From: Planctomycetota bacterium
GTDB taxonomy: Bacteria; Planctomycetota; J058; JAJDCQ01
Direction of reading: 5' to 3'
NCBI GenBank assembly: GCA_029260755.1
Contig: JAJDCQ010000104.1
Coordinates: 1 to 64,000, forward strand
Length of the DNA stretch: 64,000 nt
The notes under the pieces were generated by a model. It did not search any database. It saw only the letters and a program-made list of their open reading frames with translations, and was not told where the DNA came from. Of this stretch, positions 1 to 9,500 are shown piece after piece. Made by a program: the position numbers and the translations under genes. The first letter of the stretch is position 1. Each line of letters begins with the position of its first letter.

Positions 1-153
1 TGCAGGAGGGGAGGCGGGGGGAGGCCCGACGCGATCACGGCGGAGAGTGCGAGCGCGTCTCTCGTATGGCTGGTCCGTTCCTCGTTTCCGGACTGGAGCC
101 CGCTGTTCTCGTCCGGAGATTCGGCCATTTCCGGATGGGAAATAGCCCTAGCC
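1..153. other. Left-edge non-coding stretch
   Basis: No supportable gene lies here. The only open frame on the minus strand is a shadow that runs into the next gene in another frame. The stretch is probably the 3' flank of the minus-strand gene ending at 154 plus sequence belonging to a neighbour outside the window. Confidence 0.5.
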
Positions 154-969
154 CTAGCAGCCGAAGAAGAACGTCCCCGTGGCCGCGGTCAGCTCGGTCG
201 TCGTGCCGTCGTCGTCGATCATCTTGACGATCCCGACGCCGCGGGCGAGCCAGATCGTGCGGGCGCCGACCTCGATCTTCACCGCGTCGAGCTCGCCGAA
301 GGGGACGGTCACCTTCTCGGCGGTGGCGGTGTAGCTCTCCTCGCCGATGACGAAGCCGTCCTCGCGCCGGGCGCGGTCGCCCTTCCACTCGGGCGTCGCC
401 TCGGGGTCGCTCGGGATGCGCAGGGTCGGGGCGACGTCGGTCCGGATCACGTCGCCAGACGGCGGGAAGGCCGTCTCGAAGATCTCGATCGAGCCGTCGT
501 CGGTGAAGCGGATGTACCAGGACGGCGCCGCGTCGCCGCGGGTCATCTCGAGCAGCCCCTCGGGACGGAGCGGCTTGCGGGCGCCTCGCCCGATGACCCC
601 GATGAACTCGCTCCGGTCGACGCGGCGCGCCTCCCAGAGCACCTCGACCGCCCGACCCTCACGGGTGATCCGGTAGGTCCAGCTCGAGCCGTGACGGAGC
701 GGGAGGTGGGGGCCCCAGCCGGCCATCGACTGGACGGTCTCGGGGGTCAGGCGGCTCTCGCCGAAGAGCTCCTCCGCGGGATCGACCTCATCGGCCTCGG
801 ACTCCTCGGCGACCGGCGTCTCCGCCTCGTCGGCCGACTCGTCGGCGGTGGGAGAAGGCGACGGCTCGTCGGCGGACGTCTCGTGGACCGGGAGGAGGAC
901 GGCGAGGGCGAGCGCGACGGCGGGAGCGGTGGTGATCGCGAGGTTCTTCAACGGGTGTCTCCTTTTCAT
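154..969 (-). CDS. Exported hypothetical protein
   Basis: A 271-residue protein of unknown function. I placed the start at the ATG at 969 because it gives a classic signal peptide (MKRRH, then a hydrophobic stretch ending near ETSA-DEP); the open frame extends further upstream but without signal-like sequence. After the signal comes an acidic, Ser/Glu/Asp-rich linker of about 40 residues, then a globular beta-rich region with many alternating hydrophobic strands (SWTYRIT, YTATAEKV, VKIEVGARTIWLARGVGIVKM). The last segment resembles secreted beta-sandwich proteins annotated only as hypothetical. A paired palindrome at 1073-1112 lies just upstream, between this gene and the response-regulator gene in the same orientation. 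Function cannot be assigned from sequence. Confidence 0.7.
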   Translation of the reverse strand: MKRRHPLKNLAITTAPAVALALAVLLPVHETSADEPSPSPTADESADEAETPVAEESEADEVDPAEELFGESRLTPETVQSMAGWGPHLPLRHGSSWTYRITREGRAVEVLWEARRVDRSEFIGVIGRGARKPLRPEGLLEMTRGDAAPSWYIRFTDDGSIEIFETAFPPSGDVIRTDVAPTLRIPSDPEATPEWKGDRARREDGFVIGEESYTATAEKVTVPFGELDAVKIEVGARTIWLARGVGIVKMIDDDGTTTELTAATGTFFFGC

Positions 970-1072
970 CTCTTCGCGGCGGAAGTCGCCGGACGGGAGA
1001 GGAGAAGCAACCCGCTTGCCAAGCGCGTCGAACGCGATCCGGCGGGGACTTCGGTCGGCGCGGCGCGGATGT

Positions 1073-1112
1073 GTATCGGATCCGATCCACCCGCGCATAT
1101 CGGATCCGATAC
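1073..1112. repeat. 14-bp inverted repeat whose arms are each palindromic
   Basis: Arms at 1073-1086 and 1099-1112 are perfect reverse complements around a 12-nt loop. Each arm also contains the 12-bp palindrome ATCGGATCCGAT (1075-1086 and 1099-1110), so the site is both a possible RNA hairpin and a pair of identical operator-like palindromes 24 bp apart centre to centre. It begins within 3 bp of the response-regulator stop codon and lies about 100 bp upstream of the exported protein gene. No U-tract follows on either strand, so a simple intrinsic terminator is not well supported. Confidence 0.75.
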
Positions 1113-1114
1113 GC

Positions 1115-2455
<1,341 letters not shown>

Positions 2456-2474
2456 GCGCTCCCGCCTCTCTCCT

Positions 2475-4226
2475 CTAGGTGGCCTGGCCGAACCGGACGG
2501 CGAAGACGGCGCCCGGCCCCTCGCCCTCGCGGGCGGGCTCGTCGTCGCCGCGAGGTGCGTCGTTGGCGGCGACGTCGATCGCCCCGCCGTGAAGCTCGAC
2601 GATTCGCCGGACGAGCGCCAGCCCGAGACCGGCGCCGCCGTGCTTGACCCCGTCCTGGCGGCCCTGGCGGAACTTCTCGAAGAGGCCGTCGCCGTCGACG
2701 CCCGGGCCGCGGTCGGCGACCGACAGGGTGCCCTCGCCGACCCGGACGACGACCCGTCCGGCATCGGGCCCGAACTTGATCGCGTTGTCGACCAGGTTCA
2801 CGACGACGCGGTGGACGAGCGCCGGGTCGACGCGCGCCCGGCCGGCGCCGTCGACCGAGACCTCGACGCGGCGCTGCTCGGCGAGCGGGCTCAGCGTCGT
2901 GACGGCGCGACGGGCGAGGTCGGCGAGGTCGGTGTCCTCGAGGGCGGGCTCGACCGCGCCGGCGTCGAGCCGGGCCATCTCGAGGAGCGCGTTGACCATG
3001 TCGATCAGACGGTCGACGTCGCCCTGGATGCGCCCGAGGGTGCGCAGCGCGCGCTCGTCGACCGGGCCGACCACGCCGTCGGTGACGTTCGCGATCGAGA
3101 GTCGGATCGAGGTGAGCGGCGTCCGGAGCTCGTGGCTGACGCTCCCGATGAACTCGCCCTTCGCCTCGTCGAGGCGCTGGAGCGCCGCCGCCATCCGGTC
3201 GAACGCCGCGCCGAGCCGGCCGATCTCGTCGGTCCGGTCGATCCCCGCCCGGGCGGAGAGGTCGCCCGCCTCCATCCGCTGGGCCGTCGCCGTCAGGACG
3301 CCGACCGGACGGACGATCCAGACGCTGGTGACGACGCCGAGGACGAGGGCGAGGACGACGGCGAGGCCGGTCCACGCGAGCGCCCGGCGCCTCACCGCAT
3401 CGATCGGGCCGTAGACGGCGGCCGCGGACTCGTGGACCTCGACCGTCCAGCCGTTCGAGCCGACCGGGCGCTGCCGCCCGACCGTCTCGCCCTCGACGGC
3501 GCCGGCCGTCGCGACCTCGACGCCGTCGGCGGCGTGCAGATGGACCTCGTACCGGTCGCTCGCCACGGTCGCGAGGAGCGCCTCGAGCCGGCGAAGGTCG
3601 TAGCGGGCGAGGAGGACGCCGACGACCCGATCCTCGACGCTCACCGGCGACGAGAGGCCGAGCGATGCGAAGCCGCCCCGCACCTCGGGCGCGGGCGCGA
3701 TGCAGAGGGCGTGACTCTCGATCGGGCCCTGGACGAGGGCGCTCCGGATCGCGTCGTCGCCGGCGCTCGCGGCTCCCTCGGCGAGGGCCGAGCCGTAGTC
3801 GAACATCCGGGCGCCCTCGACCCGGGCCGGCCCGGTCGCGCCGCCGCCCCGGACGAGGTCCGACTGGGCGTCGACGGCGAAGTACTCGAGCTCGAGGTAG
3901 ATGTCGGCCGGCTCGACGAGACCGTCGAGGCGCTTCGCGACCGTCGCCCGGTGCCCCTCGTTCCACCCGCCGTAGCCGCCCGGGGTGCGCTCGTTCAGCT
4001 CCCGCTCGAGCAGCCGGCTGACCGTCGTGAGCCGGTCGCCCGCCCCGGCGACGGCGTCGCGGACGAGCGCGCCGGCGAGCTCCGCGATGGCGTCGTGCCG
4101 TCGCTCGGCGTCGCGCCGGGCCGCGTCCTGGAGGAGCCCGATCGTCGCGAAGCCGGCCAGGGCGAGCGGCAGAACGCTCGCCAGGACGAAGATCAGGGCG
4201 ACGCGAACCAGGAGAGACGAGCGCAT
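2475..4226 (-). CDS. Membrane sensor histidine kinase (HAMP, HisKA, HATPase)
   Basis: A 583-residue sensor kinase. Start at the ATG at 4226 (MRSSLLVRVALIF), which opens directly into TM1 (about residues 4-30). A 240-residue extracytoplasmic region with dCache-like character follows (paired hydrophobic strands, VVGVLLARYDLRRLEALL), then TM2 (about 275-298) and HAMP (...MEAGDLSARAGIDRTDEIGRL). The HisKA box is GSVSHELRTPL (His near residue 365). The ATPase domain has the N box NLVDNAIKFG, G1 DRGPGVD and G2 GGAGLGLAL. It is transcribed immediately before the sigma-54 regulator and should phosphorylate its Asp53. The gene is divergent from a large Ser/Thr kinase gene (91 bp between starts). The signal sensed is not evident. 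Confidence 0.92.
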   Translation of the reverse strand: MRSSLLVRVALIFVLASVLPLALAGFATIGLLQDAARRDAERRHDAIAELAGALVRDAVAGAGDRLTTVSRLLERELNERTPGGYGGWNEGHRATVAKRLDGLVEPADIYLELEYFAVDAQSDLVRGGGATGPARVEGARMFDYGSALAEGAASAGDDAIRSALVQGPIESHALCIAPAPEVRGGFASLGLSSPVSVEDRVVGVLLARYDLRRLEALLATVASDRYEVHLHAADGVEVATAGAVEGETVGRQRPVGSNGWTVEVHESAAAVYGPIDAVRRRALAWTGLAVVLALVLGVVTSVWIVRPVGVLTATAQRMEAGDLSARAGIDRTDEIGRLGAAFDRMAAALQRLDEAKGEFIGSVSHELRTPLTSIRLSIANVTDGVVGPVDERALRTLGRIQGDVDRLIDMVNALLEMARLDAGAVEPALEDTDLADLARRAVTTLSPLAEQRRVEVSVDGAGRARVDPALVHRVVVNLVDNAIKFGPDAGRVVVRVGEGTLSVADRGPGVDGDGLFEKFRQGRQDGVKHGGAGLGLALVRRIVELHGGAIDVAANDAPRGDDEPAREGEGPGAVFAVRFGQAT

Positions 4227-4317
4227 GCCGCTCAGTCTAGCAAAGCGCCTGCCGGTCGGGGGGCGGCTCTCTCGCCGCCGGCTCGACAGCCCGTCGGCCG
4301 ATGGCCACCATTGATGC

Positions 4318-7300
4318 ATGTCAGCAATGACCGGCCCCCCCTCGCCGCGTCCGCCGCACGCGCCCGCGTCGCCGCCGCCCTCCGACGGCAGCGAGGACCC
4401 GACGGCGGCCCTCGATCCGATCGCGGCGGCCGAGACCGTCGCGCTCCCTCCGGGATCGACGCTCTCCAAGCCGAAGGTTCCCGACGGCCTGAGGATCATC
4501 GGGCAGCTCGGGCGCGGCGGGATGGGCGTCGTCTACCGGGCCCGCGACGAGCGCCTCGACCGCGACGTCGCGGTGAAGATCATGACCGGGAGCGCCGACG
4601 CGACGAGCCGGGCGCGCTTCGAGCGAGAGGCGAAGACCGCCGCGCGGCTGCGCCACCCGGGGATCGTCACGGTCCACGCCGTCGACCGGACCGACGACGG
4701 GCTGCCCTACCTGGTCCTGGAGCTCATCGATGGCCAGTCGTGGGAGGAGGCGCTCGAGACGGGGCCGCGCCCGACGCCGCGAGCGGTCGCCGAGGTCGTT
4801 CGCCAGGTCGCCGACGCTCTCGCCCACGCCCACGCCGCGGGGGTGATCCACCGCGACGTGAAGCCGAGCAACGTGATGCTCAGCGAGGAGGGCGGCTCAT
4901 CCCCCCGCGCCCGCCTGATGGACTTCGGCCTCGCCCGCGAGACCGAGGGGGACGAGCTCACCCGGTCCGGCGTCGTCATCGGCACGCCCGCCTACATGGC
5001 GCCCGAGCAGGCCGGCGGCGCGCGCGACACCCACGGACCGCCGAGCGACGTCTACGGCCTCGGCGGCCTCCTCTACCGCGGGCTGGCCGGTCGGCCGCCG
5101 TTCTCGGGGGCGCACGGCCTCGCGCTCCTGAAGAAGGTCGTCTACGACGAGCCGGGCTCGCTCCGGGCGATCGACCGGTCGATCCACATCGACCTCGAGA
5201 CGATCGCGCTCCGTTGTCTCGAGAAGGAGCCCGAGCGGCGCTACGCCGACGCCGCCGAGGTCGCCGACGAGCTCCGTCGTTTCCTCGACGGCGAGGCGAT
5301 CGCCGCGCGCCCGATCGGCCGGCGAGAGCGCCTCGCCCGATGGATGCGACGGCACCGGATCGTCACGGCGCTCATCGCGGTCATCCTTGTCCTCGCCGGA
5401 GCCACGGGCATCGCGAGCGTCGTTCTCTGGCGCCAGCGCGCGCGCCGCAGCGCGGACCTCGCCCGGGCGCGGGAGCGGGCGGCGGCCGGAGCGCGCGCCG
5501 AGCTCGTCGCCGCCGCCCGGGCCGAGGCCGCCGACGCCTGGGCGGCGCTCGAGATCGTGCGCGCGAACGCCGCAGGCTCCGCCTCCGCCGACGAGGGCGT
5601 CGCGGCCGCGATGCTCGCGCTCCGCGCGGCGGCCACCCTCGACGACCTCGCCGGAGGCGACGATGCCGAGGCCCGCGCCTGGCACTTCCGGGCGAGCATG
5701 GCCCTCGGCGAGGTCGCCCTCGCCGGCGGGCAGTGGAGCGTCGCCGGCGGCGCCTTCGCCGAGGCGACCACCCTCGGCGTCGACGACGCCGGGGCCGAGA
5801 GCGCCCGATCCCGGGTGGCCGTGGCGCGCACCCGCCTCGCGGCCGAACGTCGATCGCGGGTCGCGTCGATCCTCGACGACGCGCGGTCGGGCGCGCTCGC
5901 CGCCCGATCCGACGGGATCGACGACGCCGTCTTCGAGCTCGTCGGCGTCGGCGACGCGGCGCTCGTCGCGGAGCTGCTCGAGGCCGAGCTCGGGACGCTC
6001 GCCGAGCTCCTCCGCGAAGCGCGCCGCGAGGCGCTCCTCGGCGCGGTCGAGCCGACCGAGGACGAGCGCCGCGCCGGCGAGACCGCGATCGTCGGGCTCG
6101 ACGCCGCGATCGACGCCCTCGACGCGGGCGACCCGCTCGAGGGCGCGCCGAAGACCGCGTTCGCCCGCGCCGAGGCGAGGCTGGAGGCGCGCGCCGCCCG
6201 CCGCGTCCGCGACCACGTTCGGAGTCGCGCCCAGAGCGCGGCCGAGGTCGTCGCGACCGCCCAGGAGCGGCGTCTCGGCAGCGGCGGCGTCGACGCCGCG
6301 GCGCTCTGCTGCGAAGCGCTCGGCCGACTCGATCCCGCCCGCGACGGCACCGTCGACGTCCTCGCGGCCTACCTCTACGCCGAGTCGGACCCGCTCCGGG
6401 CGGTCCGGGCCGGCGTCGCGCTGGGTCGCCTGGGCTCCGAGCGGGCGGTCGAGGCGCTCCTGCTCCGGCGGCGCCTGCCCCACGCCCTCGGCCCGCTCTG
6501 GGACCGGATCCGGCCGCTCCTGCCGGCAGCCGACGCTCCATCGGCGACCGACGACGACGAGACCGATCTCCTCGCGCGCGCCCGGGTCCGCACCGACCAG
6601 GGCGACCACCGCGGCGCCCTCGCCGACCTCGACCGCGCCCTCGCCCGCGACCCGGACGCGCGGCTCGGGTGGCTGCGCCGCGGCCTCGTCCGGTTCCGGA
6701 TGGGCGACTACGCCGAGGCGCGCGACGACTTCACCCGCGCCCTCGAGCGCTCGCCGCGCTGGGCCGACGCGCTCGCGAACCGCGCCGCCGCCCACAGCCA
6801 CCTCGGTCAGCCCGAGGCGACCATCGCCGACGCGACTCAGGCGCTCGGGTTCGAGGCGGACCACCCGCTCGCCCTCCTCAACCGGGGCACGGCCCTCCGC
6901 GAGCTCGGCCGCCTCGACGAGGCGCTCCGCGATCACGAGCGCCTCGCCGAGATCTCCCCGAGCGACGCCGGCGCCTGGACGGCCCTCGGCGCGACGCGCC
7001 ACGCGCGCGGCGATCTCGCGCGGGCGGTCGCCGAGCTCGACCGGGCCCTCTCGATCGACGGTCGGCACCTCGTCGCCCGGCAGCAGCGCGCCGAGGTCCG
7101 CCTCGCCGCCGGCGACGTCGACGGCGCGCTCTCGGACGCCGACCGCCTCGTCGCGCTCCAGCCCGATCAGGCGTTCCCGCTCGTCACCCGCGGCCAGGCG
7201 CGCCTCGCCCGCGGCGACGTCGACGGCGCCCTGGCCGATCTCGATCGGGCCTGCGCCCTGGCGCCGCGGCTCGTCTGGGCGCACTACCACCGCGCGCGGG

Positions 7301-8151
7301 TGCGCCGGGCGCGCGGCGAGCTGGAGCGCGCGGCGGCCGACATCGCGAAGGCGATCGAGCTCGGCCCGACCTTCGCCGACGGGTGGTCGCTCCGCGGCGA
7401 GATCCTGATGCGACGCGGCGATCGGGAGGGCGCCCTCGAGGCGTTCGAACGGGCGTGCCAGCTCGAGCCCGGGCGGTCCGATCGCCTCCGGGACCGGGGC
7501 GTCGCCCGGGGATCGCTCGGACGCTTCGAGGAGGCGCTCGCCGACCTCGACGCGGCGATCGCGCTCGACCCGGCCGATCCGCTCGCGTTCTCGAACCGCG
7601 CCCGCGTCCACGAGCAGCAGGGCGATCTCCCCGCGGCGGTGGCGGACCTCTCCCGGGCGATCGAGCTCGACCCGGCGTCGGCCCGACGGCTGGTCGAGCG
7701 GGCCGGGCTCAGGCGGCGGGCGGGCGAGCCCGATGCCGCCCTCGCCGACCTCGACCGCGCCTGCGCCCTCGACCCGTCCCTGGCCCAGGCGCGGGTCGCC
7801 CGCGGAGAGCTCCGGCTCGCGCGGAACGACGACCGGGGCGCCCTCGCCGACTTCGACGCGGCGGTCCGCCTCCTGCCGCGCAGCGCCGCGGCCCTGAACG
7901 CGCGCGGCGTCGCCCGCCAGCGCACCGGCGATCTCGAGCGGGCGCTCGCCGACTACACCCGCGGCGCCGAGCTCGCTCCGTCGACCCGGGTCCAGGCGGA
8001 CATCGAGGTGAACCGCGGCCTCGTCCTCGCGGACCTCGGCCGCGCGGACGAGGCGATCGCCGCGTTCGAGCGCTCGATCGAGCTCGCCCCCGACGCGCCC
8101 CGGGTGCCGGCGGTGAGGACGAAGATCGCCGAGCTCGGCGGCGAGCGCTGA
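4318..8151 (+). CDS. Membrane Ser/Thr protein kinase with TPR array
   Basis: A 1277-residue Hanks-type kinase. A Pro-rich N terminus of about 55 residues leads into the kinase domain (58-330): glycine loop GRGGMGVVY, VAVKIM with Lys87, catalytic IHRDVKPSN (Asp180), DFG at about 202, and the GTPAYMAPEQ activation segment, all intact. One TM helix (about 348-371) separates it from an extracytoplasmic Ala/Arg/Glu-rich helical region (380-750) and roughly 14 TPR units (750-1270, consensus ADLDRALARDPDA). The ATG at 4318 has no clear Shine-Dalgarno; the ATG at 4327 is an alternative. It is closely related in architecture to the kinase at 9501-13445, implying duplication. Known role of such proteins: coupling an external or periplasmic protein-binding module to cytoplasmic phosphorylation; the substrate is unknown. 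Confidence 0.92.
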   Translation: MSAMTGPPSPRPPHAPASPPPSDGSEDPTAALDPIAAAETVALPPGSTLSKPKVPDGLRIIGQLGRGGMGVVYRARDERLDRDVAVKIMTGSADATSRARFEREAKTAARLRHPGIVTVHAVDRTDDGLPYLVLELIDGQSWEEALETGPRPTPRAVAEVVRQVADALAHAHAAGVIHRDVKPSNVMLSEEGGSSPRARLMDFGLARETEGDELTRSGVVIGTPAYMAPEQAGGARDTHGPPSDVYGLGGLLYRGLAGRPPFSGAHGLALLKKVVYDEPGSLRAIDRSIHIDLETIALRCLEKEPERRYADAAEVADELRRFLDGEAIAARPIGRRERLARWMRRHRIVTALIAVILVLAGATGIASVVLWRQRARRSADLARARERAAAGARAELVAAARAEAADAWAALEIVRANAAGSASADEGVAAAMLALRAAATLDDLAGGDDAEARAWHFRASMALGEVALAGGQWSVAGGAFAEATTLGVDDAGAESARSRVAVARTRLAAERRSRVASILDDARSGALAARSDGIDDAVFELVGVGDAALVAELLEAELGTLAELLREARREALLGAVEPTEDERRAGETAIVGLDAAIDALDAGDPLEGAPKTAFARAEARLEARAARRVRDHVRSRAQSAAEVVATAQERRLGSGGVDAAALCCEALGRLDPARDGTVDVLAAYLYAESDPLRAVRAGVALGRLGSERAVEALLLRRRLPHALGPLWDRIRPLLPAADAPSATDDDETDLLARARVRTDQGDHRGALADLDRALARDPDARLGWLRRGLVRFRMGDYAEARDDFTRALERSPRWADALANRAAAHSHLGQPEATIADATQALGFEADHPLALLNRGTALRELGRLDEALRDHERLAEISPSDAGAWTALGATRHARGDLARAVAELDRALSIDGRHLVARQQRAEVRLAAGDVDGALSDADRLVALQPDQAFPLVTRGQARLARGDVDGALADLDRACALAPRLVWAHYHRARVRRARGELERAAADIAKAIELGPTFADGWSLRGEILMRRGDREGALEAFERACQLEPGRSDRLRDRGVARGSLGRFEEALADLDAAIALDPADPLAFSNRARVHEQQGDLPAAVADLSRAIELDPASARRLVERAGLRRRAGEPDAALADLDRACALDPSLAQARVARGELRLARNDDRGALADFDAAVRLLPRSAAALNARGVARQRTGDLERALADYTRGAELAPSTRVQADIEVNRGLVLADLGRADEAIAAFERSIELAPDAPRVPAVRTKIAELGGER

Positions 8152-8161
8152 CTCGCCGACC

Positions 8162-9295
8162 TCACCCGCCGGGGGTGAGCACCGCCTCGATCACGCGGCC
8201 GAGCGCCGTCCCGACGATGCCGAGGCCGACGACGAGCGTCGCCCCCAGGATCACCTCGGAGAGCCACGAGACCGCATCGTCGCCGTCGTCGGCCGCGCCG
8301 GCGGCCGCGGCGCCCTCTCGGTCGGCGGTCTCCTCGTCGGCGCCCGGCTCGTCCCCCTCCTCGCCGGCGATCGACTCCGCCCCCGCCGGCCCCTCGACGA
8401 GCACCTCGAGGACGGCCGTCACGTCCTGGCAGCGCTCGGTCGGGTCGCGCCGAAGGCAACGCTCGAGGAGACGAACGAGCCACGGCGGCGCGCGCCCGGC
8501 GACGGCGGCGGCGACCCCTCCCTCGGAGAAGACCGGACGCCCGAGCAGCGCCTCGAGCAGGACCGCCCCGAGCGCCCAGACGTCGGCCCGCGCATCGATC
8601 GACGCGCCGTGCGGCGCCCGGCTCCGTTCGGGTGGGCCGTAGGGCAGGACGTCGCTCGCCGAGGCGACGACCGCGGGCGGCGACCCCTCGAGCGAGGCTC
8701 CGTAGACGGAGAGGGTAACCTCGCCGTCGAGGCCGATGACGACCGTCTCCGGCCGGACGTCGCCGTGGACGAGCCCGATCGCGTGGAGCCGTGCGATCGC
8801 GCGGGCGAGCTGCCGCCCGAGCCGGACCGTCGCCTCGATCGAGAGCGGCTCGCCCCGCTCGAGGCGCTGTCGCAGCGTCTCGCCCGCCGCGCAGCGCCGG
8901 ACGATCCCGACCCGCCCGCCCTCGTGGACGACCGCCTCGGGCGCGGCGACCCGCGAGCTGGTGATGGCGCCGGCGAGCTCCGCCTCGTCGAGCAGGCGCT
9001 CCTCCAGGCGACCGCCCCGGAGCTCCGGCCACAGCCAGAGGATCACGACCGGCGAACCGCTGCGCTCGTCGATCGCCCAGCTCACCTCGCCCGCGTGCCC
9101 CCATGGAACCGCCGCGCTGGCGATCCCGTAGCCGCCGACGAGCGTCCCGGGCTCCGGGGCGCCGAGCGCCGAGGGGGGAGCCGACGACTCCCCGAAGGAG
9201 ACGACCCGATCCCCCGGACAGGGCCGGCCTGTCTCGGCCGTGACCGCATCGGCGTCCTCGAGGTCGAAGAGCGAGTGATCGAGTCTCGACACCAT
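8162..9295 (-). CDS. Membrane-anchored pseudokinase
   Basis: A 377-residue protein with a recognisable protein-kinase fold but without the catalytic residues. The beta-3 strand reads SPVVILWLW with no lysine, the catalytic loop is LVHGDVRPETVVI (HRD changed to HGD, Asn changed to Thr), and the DFG position reads VYG. Kinase C-lobe features remain: DVWALGAVLLEALLGRPVF and the RCLRRDPTERC helix. The C terminus has an acidic linker and one TM helix near the end (ILGATLVVGLGIVGTAL), a tail-anchor arrangement. Start at the ATG at 9295 is supported by GGAGGA at 9-nt spacing. The gene is convergent with the upstream kinase gene (10 bp between stops) and divergent from the next one. Likely an allosteric partner or scaffold for the flanking active kinases; this is inference. 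Confidence 0.85.
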   Translation of the reverse strand: MVSRLDHSLFDLEDADAVTAETGRPCPGDRVVSFGESSAPPSALGAPEPGTLVGGYGIASAAVPWGHAGEVSWAIDERSGSPVVILWLWPELRGGRLEERLLDEAELAGAITSSRVAAPEAVVHEGGRVGIVRRCAAGETLRQRLERGEPLSIEATVRLGRQLARAIARLHAIGLVHGDVRPETVVIGLDGEVTLSVYGASLEGSPPAVVASASDVLPYGPPERSRAPHGASIDARADVWALGAVLLEALLGRPVFSEGGVAAAVAGRAPPWLVRLLERCLRRDPTERCQDVTAVLEVLVEGPAGAESIAGEEGDEPGADEETADREGAAAAGAADDGDDAVSWLSEVILGATLVVGLGIVGTALGRVIEAVLTPGG

Positions 9296-9500
9296 GGCGA
9301 AGGTCCTCCGCGCAGACTCCATGGCAATTTCGGATCCAAACTCCCGCGTCTTCGGAACCGCCGTCGCCGCCGGCCCTTGCCGTCTTGCGCCCGATCGGGT
9401 GGTCCGCGCATCCTGCGAATCGGCACGGCAGCCTGCAGCAGCGGCGACCCCCGGGACGTCATCATCACTGCTGGCCACACCGGGGCGGGAGAGGCGCGAC

